Of a stretch of 64,000 bases of DNA, positions 1-9,235 are shown piece by piece. Position 1 is the first letter of the stretch. The number at the start of each line of letters is the position of its first letter. This stretch comes from Paenibacillus sabuli (GTDB taxonomy: Bacteria; Bacillota; Bacilli; Paenibacillales; Paenibacillaceae). Where the stretch lies: positions 121,097-185,096 of the forward strand of contig NZ_JACXIZ010000020.1 in the NCBI RefSeq assembly GCF_014705605.1, written 5' to 3'. The position numbers and the translations under genes are program-made. The notes beneath the pieces are model-generated. The model did not search any database and was not told where the DNA came from. It worked only from the letters and a program-made list of their open reading frames with translations.

Positions 1-1
1 G

Positions 2-1186
2 ACCCGGATGAAAAATGCTGGTCACGTAGCGGGCAAAACAATCTTTACCTTCGGCCTTGGTTCGCTGATTTATTGGGCGATTGGTTACGGATTCGCATTT
101 GGCGGTGATGGCAATCTGTTCATCGGCCTCGGCGACTTCTTCTACAATCCGCCTGTTCTGTACGAAGGCGAAGCTGGTGGACTGTCCAGCCCGATCTTCT
201 TCGTCTTCCAACTGGCGTTCGCAACGATCTCGCTCACGATCGCATTTGGCGGATTCGCGGAGCGCGCCAAGCTGTCGTCGTACATGATCTTCACGGTCGT
301 CTACATCGGCATCATCTACCCGATCGTCGCGCACTGGATCTGGGGCGGCGGCTGGCTGGCTGAGGACGGCGCACAAGACTTCGCAGGCTCGACTGTTGTT
401 CACTTGTCCGGTGCGATCGCTGCAATGGCGGCGACGATCCTGCTGAAACCACGGATCGGCAAGTTTAACAAGGACGGCTCTGCCAATGACATCGCCGGTC
501 ACAACCAAGTTTATACGGCGCTTGCTGTACTGTTGCTGTGGGTTGGTTGGTTCGGTTTTAATGCAGGCAGCACCGTCGCTGTTGGGGATGGATTCTTCGG
601 TTATGTTGCTTTCAATACCCAACTGGCAGCCGGTGCCGGTGCGGTTGCGGCGCTGCTGATTACTTGGATGGTGCTTGGCAAAGCAGACATCGTCACGATG
701 CTCAACGGCGCACTCGCCGGTCTGGTCGCAATTACTGCGTCCTGTGCTTTCGTAGAACCTTGGGCGGCTGTCGTTATCGGTTTGATCGCCGGCGTACTGG
801 TATTCGGAAGCCAGAAGTTTTTCGAAAAAATGAAGGTCGACGATCCGATCTTCGCCTTGTCGGTGCACGGTGCGGCTGGCATCTGGGGTACACTCGCCAA
901 TGGTTTCTTTGCAACTCCTGAGCTGGCTGAGACGGCCGGTGTAGGCAAAGCAGGTCTGTTCTACGGCGGTGGCGCTGGTCAGCTGTGGGTGCAATTCGAA
1001 AGTGTCGTCGTCTGCGGCGCATTCGTGTTCGTCGCATCGTTCATCGTACTGGCAATTATCAAAGCCGTCATTGGCTTCCGCGTGACGGAAGAGCAAGAAA
1101 TCATCGGTCTTGACCTGAGTGAGCATGGCACGTACGGCTACCCGGAGCAAATGAAAAAAGCTGCTCAGCAAAACCTGAATTCCTGA
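2..1186 (+). CDS. amt: Ammonium channel/transporter (Amt family), 5'-truncated by window edge
   Basis: Integral membrane channel for ammonium/ammonia uptake. The frame is open back to base 2 and reads T-R-M-K-N-A-G-H before the first transmembrane segment. This matches an internal Amt segment rather than a real N-terminus, so the start codon and first helices lie upstream of the window. Family signatures include GAxAAMAATILLKPR, VWLGWFGFNAGS-like (VGWFGFNAGS) and DDPIFALSVHGAAGIWGT, where the conserved pore histidine sits. At least nine hydrophobic helices are visible. The C-terminal tail (LSEHGTYGYPE) is the conserved cytosolic tail that couples trimer subunits and contacts PII proteins. No PII gene is visible in the window. 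The next gene, a GlnD-like DUF294 nucleotidyltransferase, starts 31 bases downstream and may be co-transcribed. Confidence 0.95.
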   Translation, partial: TRMKNAGHVAGKTIFTFGLGSLIYWAIGYGFAFGGDGNLFIGLGDFFYNPPVLYEGEAGGLSSPIFFVFQLAFATISLTIAFGGFAERAKLSSYMIFTVVYIGIIYPIVAHWIWGGGWLAEDGAQDFAGSTVVHLSGAIAAMAATILLKPRIGKFNKDGSANDIAGHNQVYTALAVLLLWVGWFGFNAGSTVAVGDGFFGYVAFNTQLAAGAGAVAALLITWMVLGKADIVTMLNGALAGLVAITASCAFVEPWAAVVIGLIAGVLVFGSQKFFEKMKVDDPIFALSVHGAAGIWGTLANGFFATPELAETAGVGKAGLFYGGGAGQLWVQFESVVVCGAFVFVASFIVLAIIKAVIGFRVTEEQEIIGLDLSEHGTYGYPEQMKKAAQQNLNS

Positions 1187-1217
1187 TTAAGCTTGACATG
1201 AGGGGAGAGAGCGCGGA

Positions 1218-2291
1218 ATGAATGATCCGCATTACGTGCGCCTCTTGATGGATATCGGCTCCGCCGAGCATACGAGCGTACTGCGCACCCTGCGTGATCA
1301 GATTCACGAGCGGATGGAAGCGATGCTTCCCTCCCTCCCTGTCGAACAGTTCTACAAACAATTGAACGAGGCGCATGACGCGCTGGTAAGGCGCGTCATT
1401 CGTCTGGCGGAAGCAGAGACGGCACGGTTGGGGATGGGTTCTCCCCCCGTGCCGTATGCTTATTTGCTGTTCGGTAGCGGTGGGCGGAAGGAGCAGACCC
1501 TGTCAAGCGATCAGGATAGCGGAATCGTCTATGAGGATCCGGTGCCGGGGGCAGATCGGGCAGCGATCGAACAGTATTACCAATTCCTGTCGGGGATGGT
1601 GGTTGAAAAGCTGCAGGAGGTCGGCTACCCGCCTTGTGAAGGGAACGTGCTGAGCTCGAATCCGCAATGGTGCATGGCGATCGGTAATTGGCAAAACCAG
1701 ATGGACGGCTGGCTGGAAGACCCCGAATTCGAGGTGGTGCGCTATCTGCTCATTATCGCGGACGGGCGGGTCGTCGCGGGGGACGAGCGCTTGCTCGAGA
1801 GGATCAAGACACGATTCATGTCCGATCTGCTCAACAAGCCGCTGATCGCGAGACGCATGCTGGAAAATACAATGCGGCACAAGGTGCTGCTCGGCGTTTT
1901 CGGTCAATTGCTCAAGGAGCAATACGGCGAAGAGAGCGGGAGCGTGGATATCAAGTACGGGGCCTATATTCCGATGGTCAACGCCATTCGGCTGCTGGCC
2001 TTGCAAAATGCCATCTCGGAAACCTCGACGCTGGAACGCATTGAAGCTTTGTATGAGCGCAAGGCAATCGGGGGCAGCGAAAGGGCCGTATATCGGGATA
2101 CATTCCGACTCTTTCTCCAGTTTCGTCTGATGACGATGGAACTGATGGAGGACGGCATGTACACGAGCAACGGCAAGCTGGCTGGACGGAAGCTGACCAA
2201 AGAGACAAAGGAGCAATTGAAAGGCGGACTAAGAATAGGGCGCAAGCTGCAAAAGCATGTAGAGAAGCAGACGTTGCGCAAGTTCAGGTAA
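1218..2291 (+). CDS. DUF294 putative nucleotidyltransferase (GlnD-like)
   Basis: Cytosolic protein of 357 residues. It carries the nucleotidyltransferase-like signature GSGGRKEQTLSSDQDSG around residues 75-95, which is the G-S-x-G-R-x-E...D-x-D arrangement of DUF294 and GlnD-type enzymes. The C-terminal half (about 200-345) is helical, as in the DUF294 C-terminal domain. There are no CBS domains, which many DUF294 proteins have at the N-terminus, so this is the short form. The start is supported by GAGGGGAGAG ten bases upstream. The stop codon overlaps the ATG of the next frame by one base. The pairing with a DnaQ-like exonuclease recurs for this family, but its substrate is unknown. The link to the upstream Amt gene suggests nitrogen signalling, which is inference only. 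Confidence 0.85.
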   Translation: MNDPHYVRLLMDIGSAEHTSVLRTLRDQIHERMEAMLPSLPVEQFYKQLNEAHDALVRRVIRLAEAETARLGMGSPPVPYAYLLFGSGGRKEQTLSSDQDSGIVYEDPVPGADRAAIEQYYQFLSGMVVEKLQEVGYPPCEGNVLSSNPQWCMAIGNWQNQMDGWLEDPEFEVVRYLLIIADGRVVAGDERLLERIKTRFMSDLLNKPLIARRMLENTMRHKVLLGVFGQLLKEQYGEESGSVDIKYGAYIPMVNAIRLLALQNAISETSTLERIEALYERKAIGGSERAVYRDTFRLFLQFRLMTMELMEDGMYTSNGKLAGRKLTKETKEQLKGGLRIGRKLQKHVEKQTLRKFR

Positions 2292-2314
2292 TGCAAGTCG
2301 GAGGCGAATCGAGA

Positions 2315-3052
2315 ATGAAACAGCAAAAAGGCGTTGGCCGAATGTGGAACTTGTACAAGATGGGCGGCATTACGCCGGCGATTGCATCGATGATGGGGGC
2401 TCAGAATGCGCAGCAAATGGCCTTTATCCGCTCGATGAACAAAGAGCTCCGCAAATCGTCGGTTTTGGACCAGCCGTTGCGCGAGCTGGAGATGGTCGTA
2501 TTTGATTTGGAGACGACGGGGTTCTATCCGTATAATGGAGACGAAATTTTGTCGGTTGGCGGCATCGTCGTCCGCGGCGAGGAGCCGATCGACGAGAAGC
2601 GCACCTTCTATAGCTTGGTCAATCCCCGAAGGAAGGTTCCCAAACATATTACGACGCTGACCGGCATTACCAACGAAATGGCCGAAAATGCGCCTGACTT
2701 GATGCAGGTGCTGCATGATTTTTTGGGATTTGTGGAAAAGCGCATCCTGATTGCGCACGGCAGCGGGCACGACAAGCAATTCCTCAATGCCGCGCTCTGG
2801 CGAACCTCCAAAGTCAATCTGTCGCACCGCGTGCTCGACACGATGATGGTGTGCAAATGGCTGGAGCCCAAGCGCCCGGGCTACGGTCTGGACGAGTTGC
2901 TGGAGAGCTGCGCCATCCCCGTCACCGAACGCCATCATGCCCTGCACGACGCCATCATGACCGCCAAGCTGTGGCAAAACTACCTTCGCCGAATTCTTGC
3001 CCGCAACATTACGACCTTGAGCGATCTCTACGCTTATCTCAGCAAGCACTAA
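2315..3052 (+). CDS. DEDDh 3'-5' exonuclease (DnaQ/PolC epsilon-like)
   Basis: Predicted 245-residue exonuclease. ExoI motif FDLETTG begins near residue 66, ExoII is H-G-S-G-H-D (around 150), and ExoIII-epsilon has HHALHDA (around 210), which supplies the catalytic histidine and aspartate. The body resembles the proofreading exonuclease domain of PolC/DnaQ but there is no polymerase part, so a role in DNA repair or RNA trimming is likely. An ATG at 2291 overlaps the previous stop, but GTCGGAGGCG lies correctly for the ATG at 2315, which I chose. The N-terminal 50 residues (basic, YKMGGITPAIASMMGAQ) are outside the nuclease fold. It forms an operon with the DUF294 gene. Confidence 0.88.
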   Translation: MKQQKGVGRMWNLYKMGGITPAIASMMGAQNAQQMAFIRSMNKELRKSSVLDQPLRELEMVVFDLETTGFYPYNGDEILSVGGIVVRGEEPIDEKRTFYSLVNPRRKVPKHITTLTGITNEMAENAPDLMQVLHDFLGFVEKRILIAHGSGHDKQFLNAALWRTSKVNLSHRVLDTMMVCKWLEPKRPGYGLDELLESCAIPVTERHHALHDAIMTAKLWQNYLRRILARNITTLSDLYAYLSKH

Positions 3053-3077
3053 AAGGCAGTCGGGCGGCGGTGTCTCT

Positions 3078-3539
3078 TCACCGTGCAACCGCGAACGGGA
3101 TCGGCTCGAATGCGTTCGGACCGCGACGATAGACACGGGCCTCAGGCGCCTCGTCTGCCGAGGGACCGATGATCCAGCAGGTTAAGCTGCCGGCTTCCGG
3201 CCAGCCGAGCCAGTCGGCCGTGGAGGGGCGCGGCGCTGCGAGCGGATGCGAATGGTACAGGCCGACCAACTGCCAGCCTTGGCTCCGGATCGCATACGTC
3301 TGTCGGATCCAGTCTTCAGGCGCAAATCGAAAGGCCGTCTGCGGCGTACGGCTGCAATTGCGGACAGGCAGCGCCCGGTCGATCAGACCGGGCGCTTCGC
3401 CATGACTGCCGCTTGCCGCCAGTAGGCCGCAGGCTTCGTAAGGAAGCGCGGCGCGGCACTGCTCCAGCATGTCTGCATAAGCCGTTGCTGCAATGCGAAC
3501 GGGTTCAAGTGCGGCGTTCCATTCGTTGGCGTGACGCAT
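3078..3539 (-). CDS. JAMM/MPN+ zinc metalloprotease-like protein (Mov34/M67)
   Basis: 153 residues with a complete JAMM metal site: an upstream glutamate in PYEACGLL (around 34) and the H-S-H-P-x6-P-S-x2-D motif in YHSHPLAAPRPSTADW (around 95). This family cleaves isopeptide bonds or C-terminal extensions of ubiquitin-like or sulfur-carrier proteins. In bacteria it is often found with ThiS/MoaD-like carriers and ThiF/MoeB activators, none of which is adjacent here. The start is supported by GAGGAGAAC directly upstream on the minus strand. It is convergent with the exonuclease gene, whose stop lies 25 bases away. Confidence 0.85.
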   Translation of the reverse strand: MRHANEWNAALEPVRIAATAYADMLEQCRAALPYEACGLLAASGSHGEAPGLIDRALPVRNCSRTPQTAFRFAPEDWIRQTYAIRSQGWQLVGLYHSHPLAAPRPSTADWLGWPEAGSLTCWIIGPSADEAPEARVYRRGPNAFEPIPFAVAR

Positions 3540-3603
3540 CGTTCTCCTCGTTTCCAGTATGGGATGTCATCCATTATAGCGTACCCGCTATTTTGTGCCT
3601 ACC

Positions 3604-4884
3604 CTACTGCGGACGCTGCGCGGCGGGCTCGCCTTGCCCGGCCTGCCCGCCCTGAGCGGAAGGACGCACCAGCCAGAATGTAAAGCCAAGCGTGAGGAGC
3701 GCGAGGACGGCGACAGAGGCGAACAACAAACGTTCGGAGCGGCCGGACAACCAGCCGAAAATCGGCGGACCGAAGGCGACGCCGAAAAAACGCAGGCTGC
3801 TATACAATGATGTAATCATGCCCCGGTGTTGACGATCGACCGAGCCGGTAATGATGGTGTTCAGGCAGGGGAGCAGCAGTCCTGTCCCGATACTGGACAA
3901 CGTCAGCAGCACGATCAGCCATGCCATCTGGTTGACGAGCAAGATCGCAGCAGCAAGCGTGATTACGATCATTAGCAGCCCGATATTCATGAAGGCCCGC
4001 GAAAGCGAGGCCTTCTTTTTGAGAATGCGGCCGGTTGTCAGTGAGCTGACGACCAGACCGAGCAGCGGAATAGCCAGCATGCCGCCTTTGGCGACTCCCT
4101 CTATGCCATAGGGCGGTTTTTCAAGCAAGTCGGACAAATAAAACAAAACGCCGAACAAGATGAACAGCGCAAGCGCGCCGGAAAAAAAGGCCGGCACGAG
4201 CCAGCGCCCCTTCTCCCGGAAAATATGGCCGATTTGGCTCACATATGCGCCTGCGGCAGGCGGCTTTTGCTTTGCCTTGGGCTCGTCAATCATCCAGAGC
4301 ACCGCAATAAATGAAAGCGCGCAAAATGCGGGAAAGGCAAAAAACGGCGCATACCAGACGATGAGCGCAAACAGGGAGCCCAGAATCGGGCTCACCACCT
4401 TGCCAAAGCCGTTCGAGGCTTCGATGAGTCCCAGAGCTTCGCTTTCATTACCGTCGCGGTAGAGGTCGCCGACCAGGGCCATGGCAATCGGCGCCGTGCC
4501 GGCTGCGCCCAAGCCTTGAACGGCTCTGGCGGCGATGATCAGCCCGTACGAGCCCCAAAGCGCCCCGAACCCCGCCACGATCCCGGCCAGCCCATACACA
4601 GCCAGCGAGGGCAGAATGATCGCCTTTCGTGTGAAGCGGTCCGACAAATAGCCCGCAAACGGTATGAAAAGTCCGGCCATAACCGAAAATAACGTAATGA
4701 TCAAACTGGATTGAAAGCGGCTGATCGCCAGCCGGCCTTCCATGTCGGGCAATATCGGCACCAGCATGGAATTGCCCAGCACGAGAACCATTGGCACGGT
4801 AGCGAGGGCAATGTAGGTTTTCCATTTCGCTGCTCCGTTCCCTTGATTGCTTGGTTTGGGGGCAGGCTGCGAGGAGGCATTCAT
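3604..4884 (-). CDS. MFS transporter, 12-helix drug-efflux type
   Basis: Major facilitator of about 426 residues from the chosen start. The loop 2-3 motif A appears as GYLSDRFTRK, and motif C-like residues occur in helix 5 (AVQGLGAAGTAPIAMALVGD). About 12 hydrophobic segments are visible. The C-terminus is glutamine- and alanine-rich (PSAQGGQAGQGEPAAQRPQ). The frame is open upstream to 5004 with several possible ATGs, none with a convincing ribosome-binding site. I use the methionine at 4884 because it leaves a normal short N-tail before helix 1. The substrate cannot be read from the sequence. It is divergent from the thioredoxin-like gene at 5073. Confidence 0.82.
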   Translation of the reverse strand: MNASSQPAPKPSNQGNGAAKWKTYIALATVPMVLVLGNSMLVPILPDMEGRLAISRFQSSLIITLFSVMAGLFIPFAGYLSDRFTRKAIILPSLAVYGLAGIVAGFGALWGSYGLIIAARAVQGLGAAGTAPIAMALVGDLYRDGNESEALGLIEASNGFGKVVSPILGSLFALIVWYAPFFAFPAFCALSFIAVLWMIDEPKAKQKPPAAGAYVSQIGHIFREKGRWLVPAFFSGALALFILFGVLFYLSDLLEKPPYGIEGVAKGGMLAIPLLGLVVSSLTTGRILKKKASLSRAFMNIGLLMIVITLAAAILLVNQMAWLIVLLTLSSIGTGLLLPCLNTIITGSVDRQHRGMITSLYSSLRFFGVAFGPPIFGWLSGRSERLLFASVAVLALLTLGFTFWLVRPSAQGGQAGQGEPAAQRPQ

Positions 4885-5072
4885 TCGGTGATCGACCAAT
4901 TTCCAGGGCATTCTGCTTTTGGTTTGCTGCATGCTCACATTCACCGTCCGTTCCATTAGGAGTACTATGCATCGGTTAATGTACCCGCTAAGGGAGGCTT
5001 CCATTCCGGAGGCGAATGCGGCAGAGCAGGCCGAGTCGGAGCCTGGATCTCATCAAGGAAGGGGAACTGCGA

Positions 5073-5621
5073 ATGATTACGCCAAAAATCGCCAGGGCGC
5101 TCGTGCTGTCACTGCTCGCGGCGCTTGCACTGAGCGGGACGGCGGCGCAAGCCGCACCGGCGGTCAAGCCCAAGCCGGGCTACGCCGCGCCTGCCTTGCA
5201 CTTGCAAGGCATGAACGAATTGGATTATGAGACGGGCGGGCAATCGGACAAGCTGGTGCTGCTTAATTTTTGGGCCTCGTGGTGCGGTCCTTGCGGGATG
5301 GAGGCGCCGATGCTGCAGGCGCTGCATCGCGAGCTGCCCGACACGGTCGCCATGTACGGCATCAATGCGACCGCCTACGACAGCGAACGCCACGCCCGGG
5401 AATTCGTGGAGCATTACGGCCTGACCTTTCCGATCCTGATGGATCGCAACGGAAAGGCAACCGAGCTGTACAAGGTATCGCAATTTCCAACAACGCTCTT
5501 GATCGATCGGAAGGGCGTGGTACGGGAGCGCGTCATAGGGGTGATCGATAAAGAAGATTGGATGGCGCGCATCCAAAAATGGAATCAGGCGGGTAAAGCG
5601 GAACGAGCGGAGAATTCATAA
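5073..5621 (+). CDS. TlpA/ResA-like thiol-disulfide oxidoreductase, exported
   Basis: 182 residues starting at an ATG preceded by AAGGAAGGGGAA. A signal sequence (ARALVLSLLAALALSGTAAQA, about residues 5-25) probably exports it across the membrane, either secreted or retained as an anchor. The thioredoxin fold has the active-site motif WCGPC around residue 74 and the cis-proline loop FPTTLLID. The insertion typical of TlpA/ResA/StoA proteins (INATAYDSERHAREFVEHYGLTFP) is present. Likely roles are cytochrome c maturation or spore-cortex thiol reduction. No ccdA or ccm gene lies nearby, so the partner is unknown. A strong terminator overlaps the stop codon. Confidence 0.88.
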   Translation: MITPKIARALVLSLLAALALSGTAAQAAPAVKPKPGYAAPALHLQGMNELDYETGGQSDKLVLLNFWASWCGPCGMEAPMLQALHRELPDTVAMYGINATAYDSERHAREFVEHYGLTFPILMDRNGKATELYKVSQFPTTLLIDRKGVVRERVIGVIDKEDWMARIQKWNQAGKAERAENS

Positions 5622-5659
5622 AAAAGAACCGGACCGCACGGTGCGGTCCGGTTCTTTTT
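5621..5659 (+). terminator. Rho-independent terminator after the TlpA-like gene
   Basis: Near-perfect stem of 19 base pairs: AAAAAGAACCGGACCGCAC pairs with its reverse complement across a one-base loop centre, and the 3' arm ends in TTTTT. It starts on the last base of the TlpA stop codon. It is A-rich at the 5' base, so it can act in both directions and would also stop transcripts of the convergent cimA gene. Confidence 0.9.
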
Positions 5660-5697
5660 GACGTTCGGCGGTCATGCTTCTGCACGGCCGACAAACG

Positions 5698-7311
5698 TCA
5701 ATGGTTGATCAGTCCGAGCTGACGGCGCTGGCCTTCCGCAGTCTGCTCCACCTTGGCGATATGGAGCAGTGCGTAGCGGATGCTGTCCACCAGCGCTTCC
5801 CAGCTGGCTTCGATAATGTTGCTGGAGACGCCGACAGTGCTCCACGTGTTGTCAAAATCGGTCGATTCAATCAGCACGCGCACTTTGGCTGCGGTCGCAT
5901 CGTTCTCGTCAATCACCCGCACCTTGTAGTCGGACAGGTGGATGTCCATGATGCCGGGGTAAAACTGCACGAGCGCCTTGCGCAGCGCATTGTCGAGGGC
6001 GTTGACCGGACCGTTGCCCTCGGCGGCCGTGTATACGGTCTGCCCGTCGACGTTGATTTTGACGATCGCTTCCGATACAAGCTGATCGGCATTGCGTTCG
6101 ACCAGCATTTTGAACGATTCCAGCTTGAAAATGGACTTGGTCTCGCCGAATGCCTCGCGCAGCAGCAGCTCCAGCGAAGCATCCGCGCCTTCGAACTGAT
6201 AGCCTTGATGCTCCAGCTCCTTGATCTTGTTCATGATGCTTCTGGTCTTGTCGTTGTTGGCGTTGATGTCCAGGCCGAGCTGCTGCGCCTTGGAGATAAT
6301 GTTGCTCTGACCGGCAAGCTCGGATACAAGGATGCGCTGCTTGTTGCCGACAAGCTCCGGTACGATGTGCTCGTAGGTTTTGGCATCCTTCATGATCGCC
6401 GAGACGTGAATGCCGCCCTTATGGGCAAAGGCCGCATTGCCGACGAACGGCTGGCCGGTCGGCATATGGACATTGGCAATCTCGCTGACATAGCGCGCCG
6501 TATTCGTAAGCTGGGCAAGCTGATCATCCGTTACGCACGGGTAATTCATCTTGATCTGAAGGTTGGGCAGGATGGAACAAAGATTTGCATTGCCGCAGCG
6601 TTCGCCGTAGCCGTTGATCGTGCCCTGGACTTGCGTTGCGCCGGCGCCGACGGCCGCCAGCGTATTGGCGACAGCCAGCTCGCAGTCGTTGTGCGTATGA
6701 ATGCCGATCGGCGCGCTGAGCTCGCGCCTCACCGCGCCCACGATGTCATGGATCTCGCCGGGCAGGGTGCCGCCGTTCGTATCGCACAGTACGATCCAGT
6801 CTGCGCCTGCGTCCTGCGCGCTGCGCAGCGCGGCCAGCGCATACTCGGGGTTATGCTTGTAGCCGTCGAAAAAATGCTCGGCATCGTAAATGGCTTCCAT
6901 GTCGTGCCGCTTCAGGAACGCAATCGACTCGCCAATCATCGCAAGGTTCTCCTCCAGCGTGGTCTGGAGCGCGGTGTGTACGTGAAAATCCCAGGCTTTG
7001 CCTACAAGGGTAGCGGCAGGCACGCCGGATTCGACGATGCGCAGCAAGCTGGTGTCTTGTTCGACGGAGCTGTTCTTGCGGCGCGTACTGCCAAAGGCGG
7101 TAATTTTCGCGTTCAGCTGCAGCGTCTTGACACGATTAAAAAATTCGATGTCCTTGCTGTTGCTGCCGGGATTGCCTCCTTCAATATAATGAACGCCCAA
7201 TGCGTCGAGCTTGCGGGCAATTTTGATTTTGTCCTCAGCGGACAGGCTGATGCCTTCGCTTTGCGTGCCGTCGCGAAGCGTAGTGTCAAAAATGGAAATT
7301 TGCTGCTTCAT
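5698..7311 (-). CDS. cimA: (R)-citramalate synthase
   Basis: 537 residues. It condenses pyruvate and acetyl-CoA to citramalate, the entry to the threonine-independent isoleucine route. The N-terminal DRE-TIM metallolyase barrel begins with FDTTLRDGTQSEG, the catalytic R-D region. HTHNDCELAVANT and GTINGYGERCGNANLCS supply the metal-binding histidines and the loop specific to the CimA group. The C-terminal LeuA allosteric domain (about 400-525) should bind isoleucine. The start at 7311 is chosen over the upstream ATG at 7353 because GAAGGAGGA lies 11 bases before it. It stands alone, with no leuCD or ilv genes adjacent. A 564-codon open frame on the opposite strand is a codon-bias shadow. Confidence 0.93.
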   Translation of the reverse strand: MKQQISIFDTTLRDGTQSEGISLSAEDKIKIARKLDALGVHYIEGGNPGSNSKDIEFFNRVKTLQLNAKITAFGSTRRKNSSVEQDTSLLRIVESGVPAATLVGKAWDFHVHTALQTTLEENLAMIGESIAFLKRHDMEAIYDAEHFFDGYKHNPEYALAALRSAQDAGADWIVLCDTNGGTLPGEIHDIVGAVRRELSAPIGIHTHNDCELAVANTLAAVGAGATQVQGTINGYGERCGNANLCSILPNLQIKMNYPCVTDDQLAQLTNTARYVSEIANVHMPTGQPFVGNAAFAHKGGIHVSAIMKDAKTYEHIVPELVGNKQRILVSELAGQSNIISKAQQLGLDINANNDKTRSIMNKIKELEHQGYQFEGADASLELLLREAFGETKSIFKLESFKMLVERNADQLVSEAIVKINVDGQTVYTAAEGNGPVNALDNALRKALVQFYPGIMDIHLSDYKVRVIDENDATAAKVRVLIESTDFDNTWSTVGVSSNIIEASWEALVDSIRYALLHIAKVEQTAEGQRRQLGLINH

Positions 7312-7512
7312 GTAAAACACGTCCTCCTTCAAATTCAGCCGATGCAAAGTCATACCTTACCATTATAGCACCGATTGGACGGAATGTAGAGAGACCTTGA
7401 AGGAATTGGCGAAAACCGGGCTTGTATGGGGACTATTCATGCGGCAATGCGGTTGACCGAACGGAGCGAAGCTTGTATGCTGGAAAAAAGCTGTTGAAAG
7501 GGCTGAAGCGCG

Positions 7513-8799
7513 ATGTCGAATCCTCACTCCCGGTCGCCGGCAAAAGGACGAATTGTGCTGCATTTGGATATGAACGCCTTTTATTGCTCGGTACACGAGG
7601 CGGAGGAGCCGCAGCTGTATCGCGACCAGCCTACCGCAGTAGCCGGCAGCGTCGAACAGCGCAGAGGCATCATCGTGACGAGCTCGTATGCCGCACGCAA
7701 ATTCGGGGTCCGGACCGGAATGACGGTACGCGAAGGCATGCAGAAGTGTCCGCGGCTGGTTTTGATCAAGCCCGATTTTGAGCTGTACCGTGCCTATTCG
7801 CGGCAATTCATGGAGATCGCCAGGCAGTATACGCCGCTTGTTGAACCGGTGTCGATCGACGAATGCTACCTGGACATCACCGGCTCCGGCGCCTTCGGCG
7901 AGCCGATGGAGATCGCTGAGCAGCTGCAACGGCGCATCCGGGAGGAGTGCGGACTGCCATGCTCGATCGGGGTCGCTCCGAACAAGCTGCTGGCCAAGAT
8001 GGCTTCGGACATGCACAAGCCAAGCGGTCTGACGGTGCTGCGCAGGCGAGACGTGCCCCGGCTGTTGTGGCACAGGCCGTGTCAGGAGCTTTTTGGGATT
8101 GGCGGCAAAACCGCGGCGAAGCTGGAACGAATGAACATTCGTACCATCGGCGCGCTCGCGGTCGCCGAGGAGCGCACCTTGACCAGAGCCTTCGGCGTCA
8201 ATGGCGCATGGCTTCGTCAGGCTGCCAACGGCATCGACCATTCTCCGGTGAGCGCAGCTCGCGAGCGCAGCAAATCAGTCGGTCATACGACGACGCTGCC
8301 GCGCGATCTGACTGCGCCCGAAGATATTGCGCGGGTGCTGCTCAATCTGGCTGACCAGACATGTCGCAGATTGCGTAGACAAGGGCTCGTGGCGGCCACA
8401 GTCGTGCTGACGATCCGCACGCCGGATATGAAGACGATCACGCGCTCGCATACGCTGAGCGCGCCGACCGACTCCAGTGCAGACGTCTATCACGAGGCGC
8501 AGCGCCTCTATGCGCGTCACTGGCCGGATCATCGTCCGGTGCGGCTGCTGGGCATCACATTGCAGAATGTCAGCGAGGCGGCCAAGGCGCCTATTCAGCT
8601 GGACCTGTTCGAATACGAGGAGGCGCCGCGCAAGCAAGCGCTGACCGAAGTCATGGACAGGCTGCGCGACAAGTATGGAGAGAGCGCCGTATTGACGGCG
8701 GGCATGCTCGGCGACGATCCGTCCACACTGATTCGGAATCGACGAATTCGCGGGACATCCTTGCAATTGGACGAGCATTTGTTATATATTGAAGAATGA
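7513..8799 (+). CDS. dinB: DNA polymerase IV (Y-family translesion polymerase)
   Basis: 428 residues with the palm catalytic motifs LDMNAFYCSV (around 20) and SIDECYLDITGS (around 116), helix-hairpin-helix elements (CSIGVAPNKLLAKMASD; LFGIGGKTAAKLERM), and a C-terminal little-finger domain. It copies damaged templates without proofreading. The residue after the steric-gate motif reads H-E-A-E-E where most DinB proteins have E-x-R-D-x. The catalytic aspartates and glutamate are intact, so activity is expected. The C-terminus lacks an obvious QLxLF clamp motif, though IQLDLFEYEE at about 360 is a good internal beta-clamp-binding candidate. The ribosome-binding site (GAAAGGG) is moderate. No LexA box was recognised. 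Confidence 0.93.
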   Translation: MSNPHSRSPAKGRIVLHLDMNAFYCSVHEAEEPQLYRDQPTAVAGSVEQRRGIIVTSSYAARKFGVRTGMTVREGMQKCPRLVLIKPDFELYRAYSRQFMEIARQYTPLVEPVSIDECYLDITGSGAFGEPMEIAEQLQRRIREECGLPCSIGVAPNKLLAKMASDMHKPSGLTVLRRRDVPRLLWHRPCQELFGIGGKTAAKLERMNIRTIGALAVAEERTLTRAFGVNGAWLRQAANGIDHSPVSAARERSKSVGHTTTLPRDLTAPEDIARVLLNLADQTCRRLRRQGLVAATVVLTIRTPDMKTITRSHTLSAPTDSSADVYHEAQRLYARHWPDHRPVRLLGITLQNVSEAAKAPIQLDLFEYEEAPRKQALTEVMDRLRDKYGESAVLTAGMLGDDPSTLIRNRRIRGTSLQLDEHLLYIEE

Positions 8800-9093
<294 letters not shown>

Positions 9094-9109
9094 ATGAGAC
9101 GCTGGTAGC

Positions 9110-9146
9110 GAGCCCCTTGGCATGAACATACGGCCAAGGGGCTTTT
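9110..9146 (+). terminator. Rho-independent terminator after fer
   Basis: The stem AGCCCCTTGGC/GCCAAGGGGCT has an 11-base-pair match and a loop of about 11 bases, and is followed by TTTTT. It lies 20 bases beyond the ferredoxin stop. Confidence 0.9.
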
Positions 9147-9235
9147 TGCGCTGGTTGCAATCTTTTCGTTGCCAGATCTTGAGAATGTGAACTAAAATAG
9201 TGGAAGACGAAGCGCAAGGGGGCAGATCAGCGGCA

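Noticed and set aside
5674..7368. 564-codon open frame on the plus strand opposite cimA
   Set aside because: It is the mirror of the high-GC cimA coding frame. It has no ribosome-binding site and no recognisable domains, while the minus strand encodes a full citramalate synthase.
7312..7512. T-box or other riboswitch before cimA
   Set aside because: The leader is short and shows no T-box sequence or long specifier hairpin.
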